DNA of 38,965 nt, taken from Nonomuraea harbinensis. GTDB taxonomy: Bacteria; Actinomycetota; Actinomycetes; Streptosporangiales; Streptosporangiaceae. Position 1 is the first letter of the stretch, and each line of letters begins with the position of its first letter. The translations under genes and the position numbers were made by a program. The notes beneath the pieces are model-generated. The model made no database searches and was not told where the DNA came from. It was given only the letters and a program-made list of their open reading frames with translations. This document shows, in pieces, positions 8,522 through 16,929 of this stretch. Location of the stretch: positions 1 to 38,965 of the forward strand of contig NZ_JAHKRN010000067.1 of NCBI RefSeq assembly GCF_019396385.1, given 5' to 3'.

Positions 8522-8737
8522 ATGAGCGAACAGGAACGCCGACCGGAGACAGACGGTCGCGACTTCGCCGACGCCATGTGGTCAGTCCCCAGCTATCTTC
8601 TCGCCGGGATGGCGGTCTACGGCGGCATCGGCTGGTTGCTGGACCGTTGGCTCGACCTGTCCGCGTTCTTCCCCATAGGCATCGTCCTGGGGCTGGTGCT
8701 GGCCGGCTACGCGGTCTACCGACGGCACGGTCGCTAG
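8522..8737 (+). CDS. AtpZ/AtpI family small membrane protein
   Basis: This 71-residue protein has two hydrophobic helices (about 22-42 and 47-66) after a charged N-terminus, with GGIGWLLDRWLD in between, which fits the AtpZ/AtpI (putative F0F1-ATPase accessory) family. Such proteins are proposed to assist Fo assembly or Mg2+/Ca2+ transport. It lies 67 bp before atpB. The ATG at 8522 has only a weak AGGG upstream. Having both this gene and the 139-residue atpI-like gene is normal for several actinomycetes. Confidence 0.8.
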   Translation: MSEQERRPETDGRDFADAMWSVPSYLLAGMAVYGGIGWLLDRWLDLSAFFPIGIVLGLVLAGYAVYRRHGR

Positions 8738-8804
8738 CCCCACGCCGCGACCGCTTCGCCGAGGAAATTCCTGTGATCCACTACGACGTTGAAGGGAACG
8801 CCGC

Positions 8805-9602
8805 GTGAGTGCGCTGACGGTCCTAGCGGCACCACCGGGTGAGTTCGGTGCGCCGACGCCTGGCGAGCTGTTCGACCTGCCCCCCATCATTCCCGGGGTC
8901 GCCTGGTTCACCAAGCCGGTCCTGCTCGCCCTCCTCAGCTCGATCATCGTGATCGGCGTGTGCTGGGCGGCCTTCGCCAAGCCGAAACTCGTCCCCCGGG
9001 GCATCCAGAACGTCACCGAATATGGCTACATGTTCGTTCGCGACCAGGTCGCCCGGCCCTTCCTGGGCAAGGACACCGACCGGTGGATGGGCCTGCTCGT
9101 CAGCGTCTTCTTCCTGGTGCTGGTCTGGAACCTCATGGGCGTCATCCCCTTCCTCCAGTTCCCGGTCGCCTCGCACATCGCCTTCCCGTTCGTGCTGGCG
9201 CTCTCGATCTACGTCCTGAAGATCTACCTGGGCGTCAAGCACCAGGGCGGCATCGGCTACTTCAAGAACATGATGTTCCCGCCGGGGCTGCCGAAGTCGA
9301 TCTATCTGCTGCTGGCCCCGATCGAGTTCCTCTCGAACATGATCATCGCGCCGTTCACGCACGCCGTGCGACTGTTCGCGAACATGTTCGCGGGCCACAT
9401 GCTGCTCGCCTTCTTCAGCATGGTGGGTTTCTGGTTCCTCTTCGAGAAGCTGACCCTGCCGGGCTCCACCATCGGTGTCCTCGGCGTGGTGATGACCATC
9501 ATCCTCACCGGCTTCGAGATGTTCATCCAGTTCCTGCAGGCATTCCTCTTCGCGATGCTGGCCGCGATGTACATCGGTGGCTCGCTGCACGCGGAGCACT
9601 GA
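8805..9602 (+). CDS. atpB: F1Fo ATP synthase subunit a
   Basis: Subunit a forms the two proton half-channels beside the c-ring. The 265-residue protein has five to six membrane helices. The essential arginine is R189 in THAVRLFANMFAGH, within the fourth conserved helix; the last helix contains FIQFLQAFLFAMLAA. The GTG at 8805 is preceded by AAGGG (8792-8796). It begins the core operon order a-c-b-delta-alpha-gamma-beta-epsilon. Confidence 0.97.
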   Translation: MSALTVLAAPPGEFGAPTPGELFDLPPIIPGVAWFTKPVLLALLSSIIVIGVCWAAFAKPKLVPRGIQNVTEYGYMFVRDQVARPFLGKDTDRWMGLLVSVFFLVLVWNLMGVIPFLQFPVASHIAFPFVLALSIYVLKIYLGVKHQGGIGYFKNMMFPPGLPKSIYLLLAPIEFLSNMIIAPFTHAVRLFANMFAGHMLLAFFSMVGFWFLFEKLTLPGSTIGVLGVVMTIILTGFEMFIQFLQAFLFAMLAAMYIGGSLHAEH

Positions 9603-9672
9603 ACCCCATACCGGAATATCCATGACCGGTGAGACTCCACTTCACCGGCCGTCCAGTAAAGGAATAAGAGCA

Positions 9673-9903
9673 ATGGGTCTTCTCGCTGAGGTCTCCGGCA
9701 ACGTCACCGCCATCGGTTACGGTCTCGCCGCCATCGGCCCCGGCATCGGCGTCGGCATCATCTTCGGTCAGGGCGTGCAGGCCATCGCCCGCCAGCCCGA
9801 GGCCTACGGCCTGATCCGCCAGAACATGCTCCTCGGCTTCGTCCTCACCGAGGCCCTCGCCCTGATCGGTCTGGTCGCGCCGTTCATCTTCCAGGCTCTC
9901 TGA
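9673..9903 (+). CDS. atpE: F1Fo ATP synthase subunit c
   Basis: This 76-residue hairpin of two membrane helices forms the rotating c-ring. The first helix carries a GxGxG-type run (AIGPGIGVGIIFGQG), the polar loop is ARQPEA, and the proton-carrying carboxylate is E60 in VLTEALALIG. The ATG at 9673 follows AAAGGA (9658-9663); a longer in-frame reading from 9577 lies in the tail of atpB and is rejected. The glutamate with no nearby Q/T/S sodium set indicates a proton-driven ring. Confidence 0.97.
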   Translation: MGLLAEVSGNVTAIGYGLAAIGPGIGVGIIFGQGVQAIARQPEAYGLIRQNMLLGFVLTEALALIGLVAPFIFQAL

Positions 9904-9938
9904 CGGCCAGAAGCATCCCCTGACGAAAGGCTGCACCC

Positions 9939-10496
9939 ATGAACATGGCAGCTACGCTCCTCACAGTGGCGGCGGAGGAGGGTGCCAACCCGCTCATGCC
10001 GCACACTTACGAGCTCGTCGTCGGCATCTTCTCGTTCTTCGTCGTCGTTCTCGTCGTCGGCAAGATGCTCGTCCCGCGCATCCAGAAGACGCTGGCCGAG
10101 CGCACCGACGCCATCGAGGGCGGCATCAAGAGGGCGGAGGAGGCCCAGGCTCAGGCCCAGGCCCTGCAGCAGCAGTACGCCGAGCGGCTCGAAGAGGCGC
10201 GGCGCGAGGCGGCCAGGCTCCGCGAGGAAGCTCGTGAGCAGGCCGCGCTGATCAAGGCGGAGCTCCGCGAGGAGGCGCAGGCCGAGGCCCGTCGCCTCGT
10301 CGAGGCCGCGCACGCCCAGATCGAGGCCGACCGCCAGGCGGCGTTCGCCCAGCTCCGCACCGAGATCGGCCGTCTGTCGACCGACCTGGCCGGCCGCATC
10401 GTCGGCGAGTCGCTGACGGACGAGGCCCGGCAGAGCCGCATCGTCGACCGGTTCCTCGACGAGCTGGAGAGCTCCAACGCGCAGGCGGTGCGCTAA
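9939..10496 (+). CDS. atpF: F1Fo ATP synthase subunit b
   Basis: Subunit b is the peripheral stalk. The 185-residue protein has one membrane helix near the N-terminus (about 27-45, VVGIFSFFVVVLVVGKML) followed by a long alanine/glutamate/arginine-rich coiled coil to the end. AAAGG (9925-9929) precedes the ATG at 9939; an alternative ATG is two codons downstream. The stop overlaps the next start (TAATG). In mycobacteria b and delta have a fused partner arrangement; here both are separate genes, as in Streptomyces. Confidence 0.96.
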   Translation: MNMAATLLTVAAEEGANPLMPHTYELVVGIFSFFVVVLVVGKMLVPRIQKTLAERTDAIEGGIKRAEEAQAQAQALQQQYAERLEEARREAARLREEAREQAALIKAELREEAQAEARRLVEAAHAQIEADRQAAFAQLRTEIGRLSTDLAGRIVGESLTDEARQSRIVDRFLDELESSNAQAVR

Positions 10497-11305
10497 TGCG
10501 CGGCATGAGCAGAACCTCGCTGGCAGAGGTCGAGGAGCGCTTCAACGCGGTCGCGGGCAGCGCTGACCTCGCCACGCTCTCCGACGAGCTGTTCGCGGTC
10601 GCGGATCTGCTCGACCGCGAGCACGGCCTGCGCCGGGCGCTGTCCGACCCGGCGAGGCCCGCCGAGCAGAAGGCGCAGAGCGTGCGCGTGCTGCTGGAGG
10701 GCAAGGTCAGCGAGTCGGCGGTCGCCACCACCGAGGCCGCGGTCTCGGCCCGGTGGTCGCGCGTCGGCGACCTGGCCGACGTGATCGAGCGGCTCGGCGT
10801 GGTCGCGGCCGCCGCCGAGGCGGAGAGCCAGCGGCGGCTCGACGACGTGGAGGACGAGCTCTTCCGCTTCGGCCGCATCGTCGCCGCCAACCCGTCGCTG
10901 CGCCGCGCGCTCAGCGACGCCGGCGCCCCGGCGGAGGGCAAGCGCGAGCTGCTGCGGTCCTTGCTCGAAGGCAAGGTCGCGCCCAGCACGATGCGGCTCA
11001 TCACGCAGGTTGTGGTACATCCACGAGGACGTAGCCTGGAGACAGGGCTGGAGGAGTTCGGCCGGCTGGTGGCTCAGCAGAGCCGGCGCCTGGTCGCCGT
11101 GGTCCGCAGCGCGGTCGAGCTGACCGAGGAGCAGAGGCAGCGTCTCATCACGTGGCTGCGCTCCTCCTACGGCCGTGACGTGCACCTGAACGTCGAGGTG
11201 GACAAGCGAGTGCTCGGTGGGTTCTCGGTCCGCATCGGCGACGAGATCATCGACACCACCATTGTGGGACGAATCGAAGAAGTCCGCCGCCGGTTGGCCG
11301 GCTAG
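10496..11305 (+). CDS. atpH: F1Fo ATP synthase subunit delta
   Basis: Delta (OSCP) links the top of F1 to the b stalk. The 269-residue product has the actinobacterial length: it is about 90 residues longer than E. coli delta because of an N-terminal helical region, with the OSCP core in the C-terminal half (STMRLITQVVVHPRGRSLE, and KRVLGGFSVRIGDEIIDTTI near the end). The start is the ATG overlapping the atpF stop; a second ATG at 10505 is possible. It is translationally coupled to atpF. Confidence 0.95.
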   Translation: MRGMSRTSLAEVEERFNAVAGSADLATLSDELFAVADLLDREHGLRRALSDPARPAEQKAQSVRVLLEGKVSESAVATTEAAVSARWSRVGDLADVIERLGVVAAAAEAESQRRLDDVEDELFRFGRIVAANPSLRRALSDAGAPAEGKRELLRSLLEGKVAPSTMRLITQVVVHPRGRSLETGLEEFGRLVAQQSRRLVAVVRSAVELTEEQRQRLITWLRSSYGRDVHLNVEVDKRVLGGFSVRIGDEIIDTTIVGRIEEVRRRLAG

Positions 11306-11328
11306 GCGAATAGGGAGACAGAGTAGAG

Positions 11329-12978
11329 ATGGCGGAGCTTACGATCCGGCCGGACGAGATCCGGGACGCGCTTGAGCGCTTCGTCCAGGCGTACGAACCG
11401 GAAGGCGCCGCGCGCGAGGAGATCGGGACCGTCGTCGACGCCGGCGACGGTATCGCCCATGTCTCCGGCCTTCCCTCGGCGATGGCGAACGAGCTGCTCG
11501 AGTTCGAGAACGGTACGCGCGGCCTGGCACTTAACCTCGACCCGCGTGAGATCGGTGTCGTTATCCTCGGCGAGTTCGCCGGCATCGAGGAGGGCCAGAC
11601 GGTCCGCAGGACGGGCGAGGTCCTGTCCGTGCCCGTCGGCGACAACTTCCTCGGCCGCGTCGTCGACCCCCTGGGCAAGCCGCTCGACGGCAAGGGCGCG
11701 ATCGAGCACGAGGAGCTGCGCGCCCTGGAGCTGCAGGCCCCGTCGGTCGTCCAGCGGCAGCCCGTGAAGGAGCCGCTGCAGACCGGCATCAAGGCGATCG
11801 ACGCGATGACCCCGATCGGCCGCGGCCAGCGTCAGCTGATCATCGGCGACCGCGGCACCGGCAAGACCGCGATCGCCGTCGACACGATCCTCAATCAGCG
11901 CGAGGGCTGGCTGTCGGGCGACCCGGAGCGCCAGGTGCGCTGCGTCTACGTCGCCGTCGGTCAGAAGGGCTCGACGATCGCGCAGGTGCGTTCCCGCCTT
12001 GAGGAGGCGGGCGCGATGGACTACACGACCATCGTCGCCGCCCCGGCCTCCGACCCCGCGGGTTACAAGTACATCGCCCCCTACGCCGGTTCGGCCATCG
12101 GCCAGCACTGGATGTACCAGGGCAAGCACGTCCTCATCATCTTCGACGACCTCACCAAGCAGGCCGACGCCTACCGCGCGGTCTCGCTGCTGCTGCGCCG
12201 CCCGCCGGGCCGCGAGGCGTTCCCCGGTGACGTCTTCTACCTCCACTCCCGCCTGCTGGAGCGCTGCGCGAAGCTCTCCAACGACATGGGCGCGGGCTCG
12301 ATGACCGGTCTGCCGATCATCGAGACCAAGGGCAACGACGTGTCGGCGTTCATCCCGACCAACGTCATCTCCATCACCGACGGCCAGTGCTTCCTGGAGA
12401 CCGACCTGTTCAACGCGGGCGTCCGTCCCGCGATCAACGTCGGTATCTCCGTCTCCCGAGTCGGCGGCTCGGCCCAGGTCAAGGCCATGCGCAAGGTGGC
12501 CGGCACGCTCAAGCTCTCCCTGTCGCAGTACCGCGACCTGGAGGCCTTCGCGGCCTTCGCCTCCGACCTCGACGCCGCCTCCCGGGCCCAGCTCGACCGC
12601 GGCCAGCGTCTGGTCGAGCTGCTCAAGCAGCCGCAGTACTCACCGTTCCCGGTCGAGCGTCAGGTGGTGTCGGTGTGGGCCGGCACGACCGGTGAGCTCG
12701 ACGAGGTGCCGGTCGAGGACGTCCGCCGCTTCGAGTCGGAGTTCCTCGACTACCTGGCCTCCTCGCACAAGGGCATCTTCGACGGCATCCGCGAGACCAA
12801 GGAGCTGCCGGACGACGCGGCGACCGCTCTCAAGGACGCCATCACGGAGTTCAAGAAGGGCTTCACCACCTCTTCGGGCGAGCTGCTGGTGAAGGACGAG
12901 CCGGTGGCGCCGCTCGAGGCGGACGAGGTCGGCCAGGAGAAGATCAAGAAGGTCGTCCGTCCGGCGACGGGGAAGTAG
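11329..12978 (+). CDS. atpA: F1Fo ATP synthase subunit alpha
   Basis: Alpha forms the non-catalytic nucleotide sites of the F1 hexamer. The 549-residue protein has the beta-barrel N-domain, P-loop GDRGTGKT (173-180), and VGISVSRVGGSAQ containing the arginine finger. The final 35 or so residues (after FKKGFTTSSG) form an extra tail of the type found in mycobacterial alpha, where it is reported to restrain ATP hydrolysis; the total length equals that of M. tuberculosis alpha as I recall it. GGGAGA lies about 12 nt upstream of the ATG. Confidence 0.98.
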   Translation: MAELTIRPDEIRDALERFVQAYEPEGAAREEIGTVVDAGDGIAHVSGLPSAMANELLEFENGTRGLALNLDPREIGVVILGEFAGIEEGQTVRRTGEVLSVPVGDNFLGRVVDPLGKPLDGKGAIEHEELRALELQAPSVVQRQPVKEPLQTGIKAIDAMTPIGRGQRQLIIGDRGTGKTAIAVDTILNQREGWLSGDPERQVRCVYVAVGQKGSTIAQVRSRLEEAGAMDYTTIVAAPASDPAGYKYIAPYAGSAIGQHWMYQGKHVLIIFDDLTKQADAYRAVSLLLRRPPGREAFPGDVFYLHSRLLERCAKLSNDMGAGSMTGLPIIETKGNDVSAFIPTNVISITDGQCFLETDLFNAGVRPAINVGISVSRVGGSAQVKAMRKVAGTLKLSLSQYRDLEAFAAFASDLDAASRAQLDRGQRLVELLKQPQYSPFPVERQVVSVWAGTTGELDEVPVEDVRRFESEFLDYLASSHKGIFDGIRETKELPDDAATALKDAITEFKKGFTTSSGELLVKDEPVAPLEADEVGQEKIKKVVRPATGK

Positions 12979-12981
12979 CAC

Positions 12982-13884
12982 ATGGGTGCCCAGCTAAGGC
13001 TGCTGCGGCGGCGGATCAACTCGGTCAAGTCGACCGCGAAGATCACGCGCGCCCAGGAGCTCATCGCCTCCTCACGGATCGTGCGGGCGCAGCAACGGAT
13101 GCAGGCGGCGCTGCCGTACGAGCGCGAGATCACTCGCGCCGTCACCGGCGTCGTCAGCAACGCGGCCAGCGTCGACCATCCGCTGACCGTGGCGAAGGAG
13201 AACCCCGCCAAGGCGGGCGTCCTCATCGTCACCAGCGACAGCGGCTTCTGCGGCGGCTTCAACGCCAACGTGCTGCGTGAGGCCGAAGCGCTGCGCGGGC
13301 TCATCGAGGGCCGCGGGATGCAGTACATCCCGTTCGTCAGCGGGACCAAGGGAGTCACCTGGCACACCTTCCGCCAGCGCGAGATGGGCGGTCAGTGGAC
13401 CGGTTTCTCCAGGAACCCGTCGTACGCCGACGCCAAGGAGATCGCGACCACGCTGATCGACTCGTTCAAGGACGACAACGGGATCGACGAGATCCACATC
13501 GTCTCGACGCAGTTCGTCTCGATGCTCACGCAGAACGTCGTGGTCCGGCGGATCCTGCCGCTCGAGGTCGAGGTGACCGAGGCGACGGAAGCCACCGTGA
13601 TCCCGCCGTACTTCGAGTTCGAGCCGACCGCCGGCGACGTGCTGGAGTCGCTGCTGCCGCGCTACGTGGAGTCCCGCATCTTCACCGCGCTGCTGCAGTC
13701 GGCGGCCTCCGAGGAGGCCGCGAGGCGGCGCGCGATGAAGTCCGCGACCGACAACGCCAACGAGCTGATGCGGATTCTCACCCAGCAGATGAACCAGGCT
13801 CGCCAGGCCGAGATCACCCAGGAAATCAGCGAGATCGTCGGTGGCGCCAACGCGCTCGCTGACGCCGCAGCGGGGAAAGAGTGA
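12982..13884 (+). CDS. atpG: F1Fo ATP synthase subunit gamma
   Basis: Gamma is the central shaft that rotates inside the alpha3beta3 hexamer. The 300-residue protein has the typical terminal coiled coils: RLLRRRINSVKSTAKITRA at the start, and NANELMRILTQQMNQARQAE...EISEIVGGANAL at the end, with a Rossmann-like middle (VLIVTSDSGFCGGFNANVL). It begins 3 nt after atpA and ends 1 nt before atpD. Confidence 0.97.
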   Translation: MGAQLRLLRRRINSVKSTAKITRAQELIASSRIVRAQQRMQAALPYEREITRAVTGVVSNAASVDHPLTVAKENPAKAGVLIVTSDSGFCGGFNANVLREAEALRGLIEGRGMQYIPFVSGTKGVTWHTFRQREMGGQWTGFSRNPSYADAKEIATTLIDSFKDDNGIDEIHIVSTQFVSMLTQNVVVRRILPLEVEVTEATEATVIPPYFEFEPTAGDVLESLLPRYVESRIFTALLQSAASEEAARRRAMKSATDNANELMRILTQQMNQARQAEITQEISEIVGGANALADAAAGKE

Positions 13885-13885
13885 A

Positions 13886-15334
13886 ATGACTGCAGAGGCT
13901 GTTGAAACTGTAGAAACCCCCGCGGCCGGCACTGGCCGCGTGGCACGTGTCACCGGCGCCGTCGTCGACGTGGAGTTCTCCGTCGAGACGATGCCGGACA
14001 TCTATAACGCGCTCAAGGTCGACGTGACCCTCGGCGGCCAGACCAGGACCCTGACCCTCGAGGTGGCCCAGCACCTGGGCGACAACCTCGTCCGGGCCAT
14101 CTCCATGCAGCCGACCGACGGCCTGGTCCGCGGCCAGGCGGTGACCGACACCGGCGGCCCGATCTCGGTGCCCGTCGGCGACGTCGTCAAGGGCCACGTG
14201 TGGAACGCGCTGGGCGAGACGCTCGACGTGCCGACCTCGTCGCTCAAGATCGAGGAGCGGTGGGGCATCCACCGGCCGTCGCCGCCCTTCGACCAGCTCG
14301 AGTCCCGCACCGAGCTGCTGGTCACCGGCATCAAGGTCATCGACCTGCTCACCCCGTACGTGCAGGGTGGGAAGATCGGTCTGTTCGGCGGCGCGGGCGT
14401 CGGCAAGACCGTTCTGATCCAGGAGATGATCCGCCGCGTCGCCCGTAACTTCGGCGGCACCTCGTGCTTCGCCGGGGTCGGCGAGCGCACCCGTGAGGGC
14501 AACGACCTCTGGCTGGAGATGGAGGAGGCGGACGTCCTCAAGGACACCGCGCTCGTCTTCGGCCAGATGGACGAGCCGCCGGGCACCCGGCTGCGGGTGG
14601 CGCTGTCCGCGCTGACCATGGCGGAGTACTTCCGCGATGTGCAGAAGCAGGACGTGCTGCTGTTCATCGACAACATCTTCCGCTTCACGCAGGCCGGTTC
14701 CGAGGTCTCCACGCTGCTCGGCCGCATGCCGTCCGCGGTGGGTTACCAGCCGACGCTGGCCGACGAGATGGGTGTGCTCCAGGAGCGCATCACCTCGACG
14801 CGTGGTCACTCGATCACCTCCATGCAGGCGATCTACGTGCCCGCGGACGACATCACCGACCCGGCCCCGCACAACGCGTTCGCGCACCTCGACGCGCAGA
14901 CCGTGCTCTCGCGGCCGATCTCGGAGAAGGGCATCTACCCGGCGGTGGACCCGCTCGACTCCTCCTCCCGGATCCTCGACCCGCAGATCGTGGGCGAGGA
15001 GCACTACCGGGTGGCCCAGGAGACCAAGCGGATCCTGCAGAAGTACCGCGAGCTCCAGGACATCATCGCCATCCTCGGCATCGACGAGCTCTCCGAGGAG
15101 GACAAGGTCACCGTCCAGCGGGCCCGCCGCATCGAGCGCTTCCTGTCGCACCCGATGTACGCGGCCGAGGCCTTCACCGGCCAGCCGGGCGAGACCGTGC
15201 CGCTGGACGAGACCATCGCCTCGTTCAAGGGGCTGTGCGCGGGCGAGTACGACCACCTGCCCGAGCAGGCGTTCTTCATGGTCGGTGGTATCGACCAGGC
15301 CGTGGCCAAGGCCAAGGAACTCGAGCGCCGCTAA
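13886..15334 (+). CDS. atpD: F1Fo ATP synthase subunit beta
   Basis: Beta carries the three catalytic sites. The 482-residue protein has P-loop GGAGVGKT (168-175), GVGERTREGNDL with the catalytic glutamate, the Walker B region VLLFIDNIFRFTQAGSE, and the C-terminal DELSEEDK lever that touches gamma. The ATG at 13886 has GGGGAAAG upstream; a 15-codon extension into the gamma gene has no support. The start is 1 nt after the atpG stop. Confidence 0.98.
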   Translation: MTAEAVETVETPAAGTGRVARVTGAVVDVEFSVETMPDIYNALKVDVTLGGQTRTLTLEVAQHLGDNLVRAISMQPTDGLVRGQAVTDTGGPISVPVGDVVKGHVWNALGETLDVPTSSLKIEERWGIHRPSPPFDQLESRTELLVTGIKVIDLLTPYVQGGKIGLFGGAGVGKTVLIQEMIRRVARNFGGTSCFAGVGERTREGNDLWLEMEEADVLKDTALVFGQMDEPPGTRLRVALSALTMAEYFRDVQKQDVLLFIDNIFRFTQAGSEVSTLLGRMPSAVGYQPTLADEMGVLQERITSTRGHSITSMQAIYVPADDITDPAPHNAFAHLDAQTVLSRPISEKGIYPAVDPLDSSSRILDPQIVGEEHYRVAQETKRILQKYRELQDIIAILGIDELSEEDKVTVQRARRIERFLSHPMYAAEAFTGQPGETVPLDETIASFKGLCAGEYDHLPEQAFFMVGGIDQAVAKAKELERR

Positions 15335-15347
15335 ACCGCCCTCTTAT

Positions 15348-15380
15348 GGTGGTGGCGCGGCGGCCGGCCGTGCCACCACC
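15348..15380 (+). promoter_or_regulatory. Intra-operon hairpin between atpD and atpC
   Basis: GGTGGTGGC (15348-15356) and GCCACCACC (15372-15380) form a perfect 9-bp stem around a 15-nt GC-rich loop in the 69-bp gap. No T-tract follows and atpC has its own AAAGGAA ribosome site, so it may stabilise the atpD end or partially attenuate, not terminate. Confidence 0.5.
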
Positions 15381-15403
15381 TGATCGGAAAGGAACCTACA
15401 CCA

Positions 15404-15805
15404 GTGGCTAAGCTACGCGTAGGGGTTGTCTCACCCGAGCGTGAGATCTGGTCGGGCGAGGCCGACATGGTGATTGCCAAGACCGTGGACGGCGAGATCG
15501 GTATCATGCCGCAACACGCACCCGTGCTCGGCGTCCTCGTCGAGGGCGGCGTGCTGCGCGTGAAGCGGGAGGGTGAGTCCGACCTGGTCGCCGCGGTTCA
15601 CGGGGGCTTCATCTCCGTGGCCGACGACGAGGTCTCGGTGCTCGCGGAGGCGGCCGAGCTCGGTTCCGAGGTCGACGTCGCCGCGGCCCGTGACGCTCTC
15701 GACCGCGCGCAGGCCTCTGTCGAGGCCAACCAGGAAGACGCCGACGCGGCGCTCGAGGCCAAGCGGGCTCGGGCACGGCTGCGTGCGGCGGGCGAAGAGG
15801 TCTGA
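15404..15805 (+). CDS. atpC: F1Fo ATP synthase subunit epsilon
   Basis: Epsilon sits on gamma at the c-ring and can inhibit ATP hydrolysis. The 133-residue protein has the N-terminal beta-sandwich (KLRVGVVSPEREIWSGEADM, GEIGIMPQHAPVLG) and the two C-terminal helices (about 87-133), which are complete here. The GTG at 15404 follows AAAGGAA. It closes the eight-subunit operon. Confidence 0.96.
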   Translation: MAKLRVGVVSPEREIWSGEADMVIAKTVDGEIGIMPQHAPVLGVLVEGGVLRVKREGESDLVAAVHGGFISVADDEVSVLAEAAELGSEVDVAAARDALDRAQASVEANQEDADAALEAKRARARLRAAGEEV

Positions 15806-15830
15806 CTTACACGAGCCTTTGGGGGGCGGC

Positions 15831-16208
15831 ATGGTGGCAACGTTGGTGATCTGCGCGCTGCTGGCCGCCGCCCTGGTGGGCGCGCGGGTGTTCATGGTGG
15901 CTCGCCGCGGCAACGTACCGTGCCGCCTGAAGGCGGGCGACGGGGGGTGGCGTGCCGGAGTGGCACGCTATGCCGACGGAGAACTCCACTGGACCCCGCT
16001 CCTGGGTGTGCGACTGAGGCCGCGCCACGCGATCGCGAGGCGCGGCCTCGTCGTTTCCGGGCGCAGAGAGCTCGACAACGGGCTGTACGCCGTCGACTGC
16101 TCCGGCTCGACCCGTGACGTCTCGCTGGCGATGAGCGCCGACGCCCTGACCGGTTTCCTGGCCTGGCTGGAGTCGGCGCCGCCGAGCGCCTATCTGGACG
16201 TCGCCTGA
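15831..16208 (+). CDS. DUF2550 family membrane-anchored protein
   Basis: The 125-residue protein starts with one hydrophobic helix (about 3-23) followed by a basic, beta-rich domain with WTPLLGVRLRPRHAIARRGL and a YAVDCSG segment. This matches DUF2550, which follows atpC throughout actinobacteria (Rv1312 in M. tuberculosis). The function is unknown. The ATG at 15831 is preceded by GGGGGGCGGC, 25 bp after atpC, so it is probably the last gene of the operon. It converges on the PduO gene with only 4 bp between stops. Confidence 0.85.
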   Translation: MVATLVICALLAAALVGARVFMVARRGNVPCRLKAGDGGWRAGVARYADGELHWTPLLGVRLRPRHAIARRGLVVSGRRELDNGLYAVDCSGSTRDVSLAMSADALTGFLAWLESAPPSAYLDVA

Positions 16209-16212
16209 CCGG

Positions 16213-16803
16213 CTAGCGGGTGCCGCCGGGCTTCCAGAGGATCTCGTCGCCGTCGTGGGCGACCCTGCACAGGATGAAGAGCAGGTCCGACAGCCGGTTG
16301 AGGTAGGTGGCGGTCAGCGGGTTCATGTCGTCGTGCTCGTGCAGTGCCGCCCACGTGGTGCGCTCGGCGCGGCGGACGGTCACGCGCGCCAGGTGGAGCG
16401 CGGCGGTGGCGGGGTCGCCGCCCGGCAGGATGAAGCTGCGCAGCGGCTTGAGCCGCTCGTTGAAGAGGTCACACTGCTCCTCCAGCCAGTCGATGTACGA
16501 CTGCTCGACCCGTAGCGGCGGGAACTCCGGATTCTCGGTGATCGGGCTGGACAGGTCGGCCCCGAGGTCGAACAGCTCGTTCTGGACGCGCCGCAGCACC
16601 GGTACGAGGTCGCCGGGCAGGGTGTCGTGCGCCAGGGCCAGCCCGAGATGGGCGTTGGCCTCCTCCACGTCCGCGTAGGCGGCCAGCCGCGGATCGGTCT
16701 TCGAAGTCCGGCTCATGTCGCCGAGCGTGGTGGTGCCGTCGTCCCCCGTGCGGGTGTAGATACGGGAGAGGACGACCGGTTTGTCCTTGTCTGCGCGCGT
16801 CAT
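16213..16803 (-). CDS. pduO: ATP:cob(I)alamin adenosyltransferase, PduO type
   Basis: The enzyme transfers the adenosyl group of ATP to cob(I)alamin, making the cofactor used, among others, by methylmalonyl-CoA mutase; the epimerase of that pathway is encoded at 30284-30706. The 196-residue protein has the N-terminal ATP-binding TRTGDDGTTTL (17-27), RRAER (144-148) and NRLSDLLF (169-176). No good Shine-Dalgarno precedes the ATG, but TACGCT lies 6 nt upstream, as in leaderless promoters, immediately next to a palindrome. The location after DUF2550 is conserved in actinobacteria. Confidence 0.93.
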   Translation of the reverse strand: MTRADKDKPVVLSRIYTRTGDDGTTTLGDMSRTSKTDPRLAAYADVEEANAHLGLALAHDTLPGDLVPVLRRVQNELFDLGADLSSPITENPEFPPLRVEQSYIDWLEEQCDLFNERLKPLRSFILPGGDPATAALHLARVTVRRAERTTWAALHEHDDMNPLTATYLNRLSDLLFILCRVAHDGDEILWKPGGTR

Positions 16804-16809
16804 GTGCTC

Positions 16810-16829
16810 AGCGTAATGACAAATGTCAT
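16810..16829 (-). promoter_or_regulatory. pduO promoter with operator-like palindrome
   Basis: On the minus strand TACGCT (16815-16810) lies 6 nt before the pduO ATG. Directly upstream is ATGACA-TT-TGTCAT (16829-16816), a perfect 6-bp dyad filling the spacer between -35 and -10. It also lies in the divergent region before the ABC transporter genes. The cognate regulator is unknown. Confidence 0.5.
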
Positions 16830-16929
16830 CCGGAACGGACGCGGATCACACCCCAGGCTGCTGATTTCCACGACTACCAGGCGAATGCCGCACGCGCCAC
16901 GATCTATCCATGACGAAGGAGAGGACCTG

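Noticed and set aside
16804..16929. Cobalamin riboswitch for pduO
   Set aside because: The gap is short, the pduO promoter appears leaderless, and no B12-box was seen; only the palindrome is supported.
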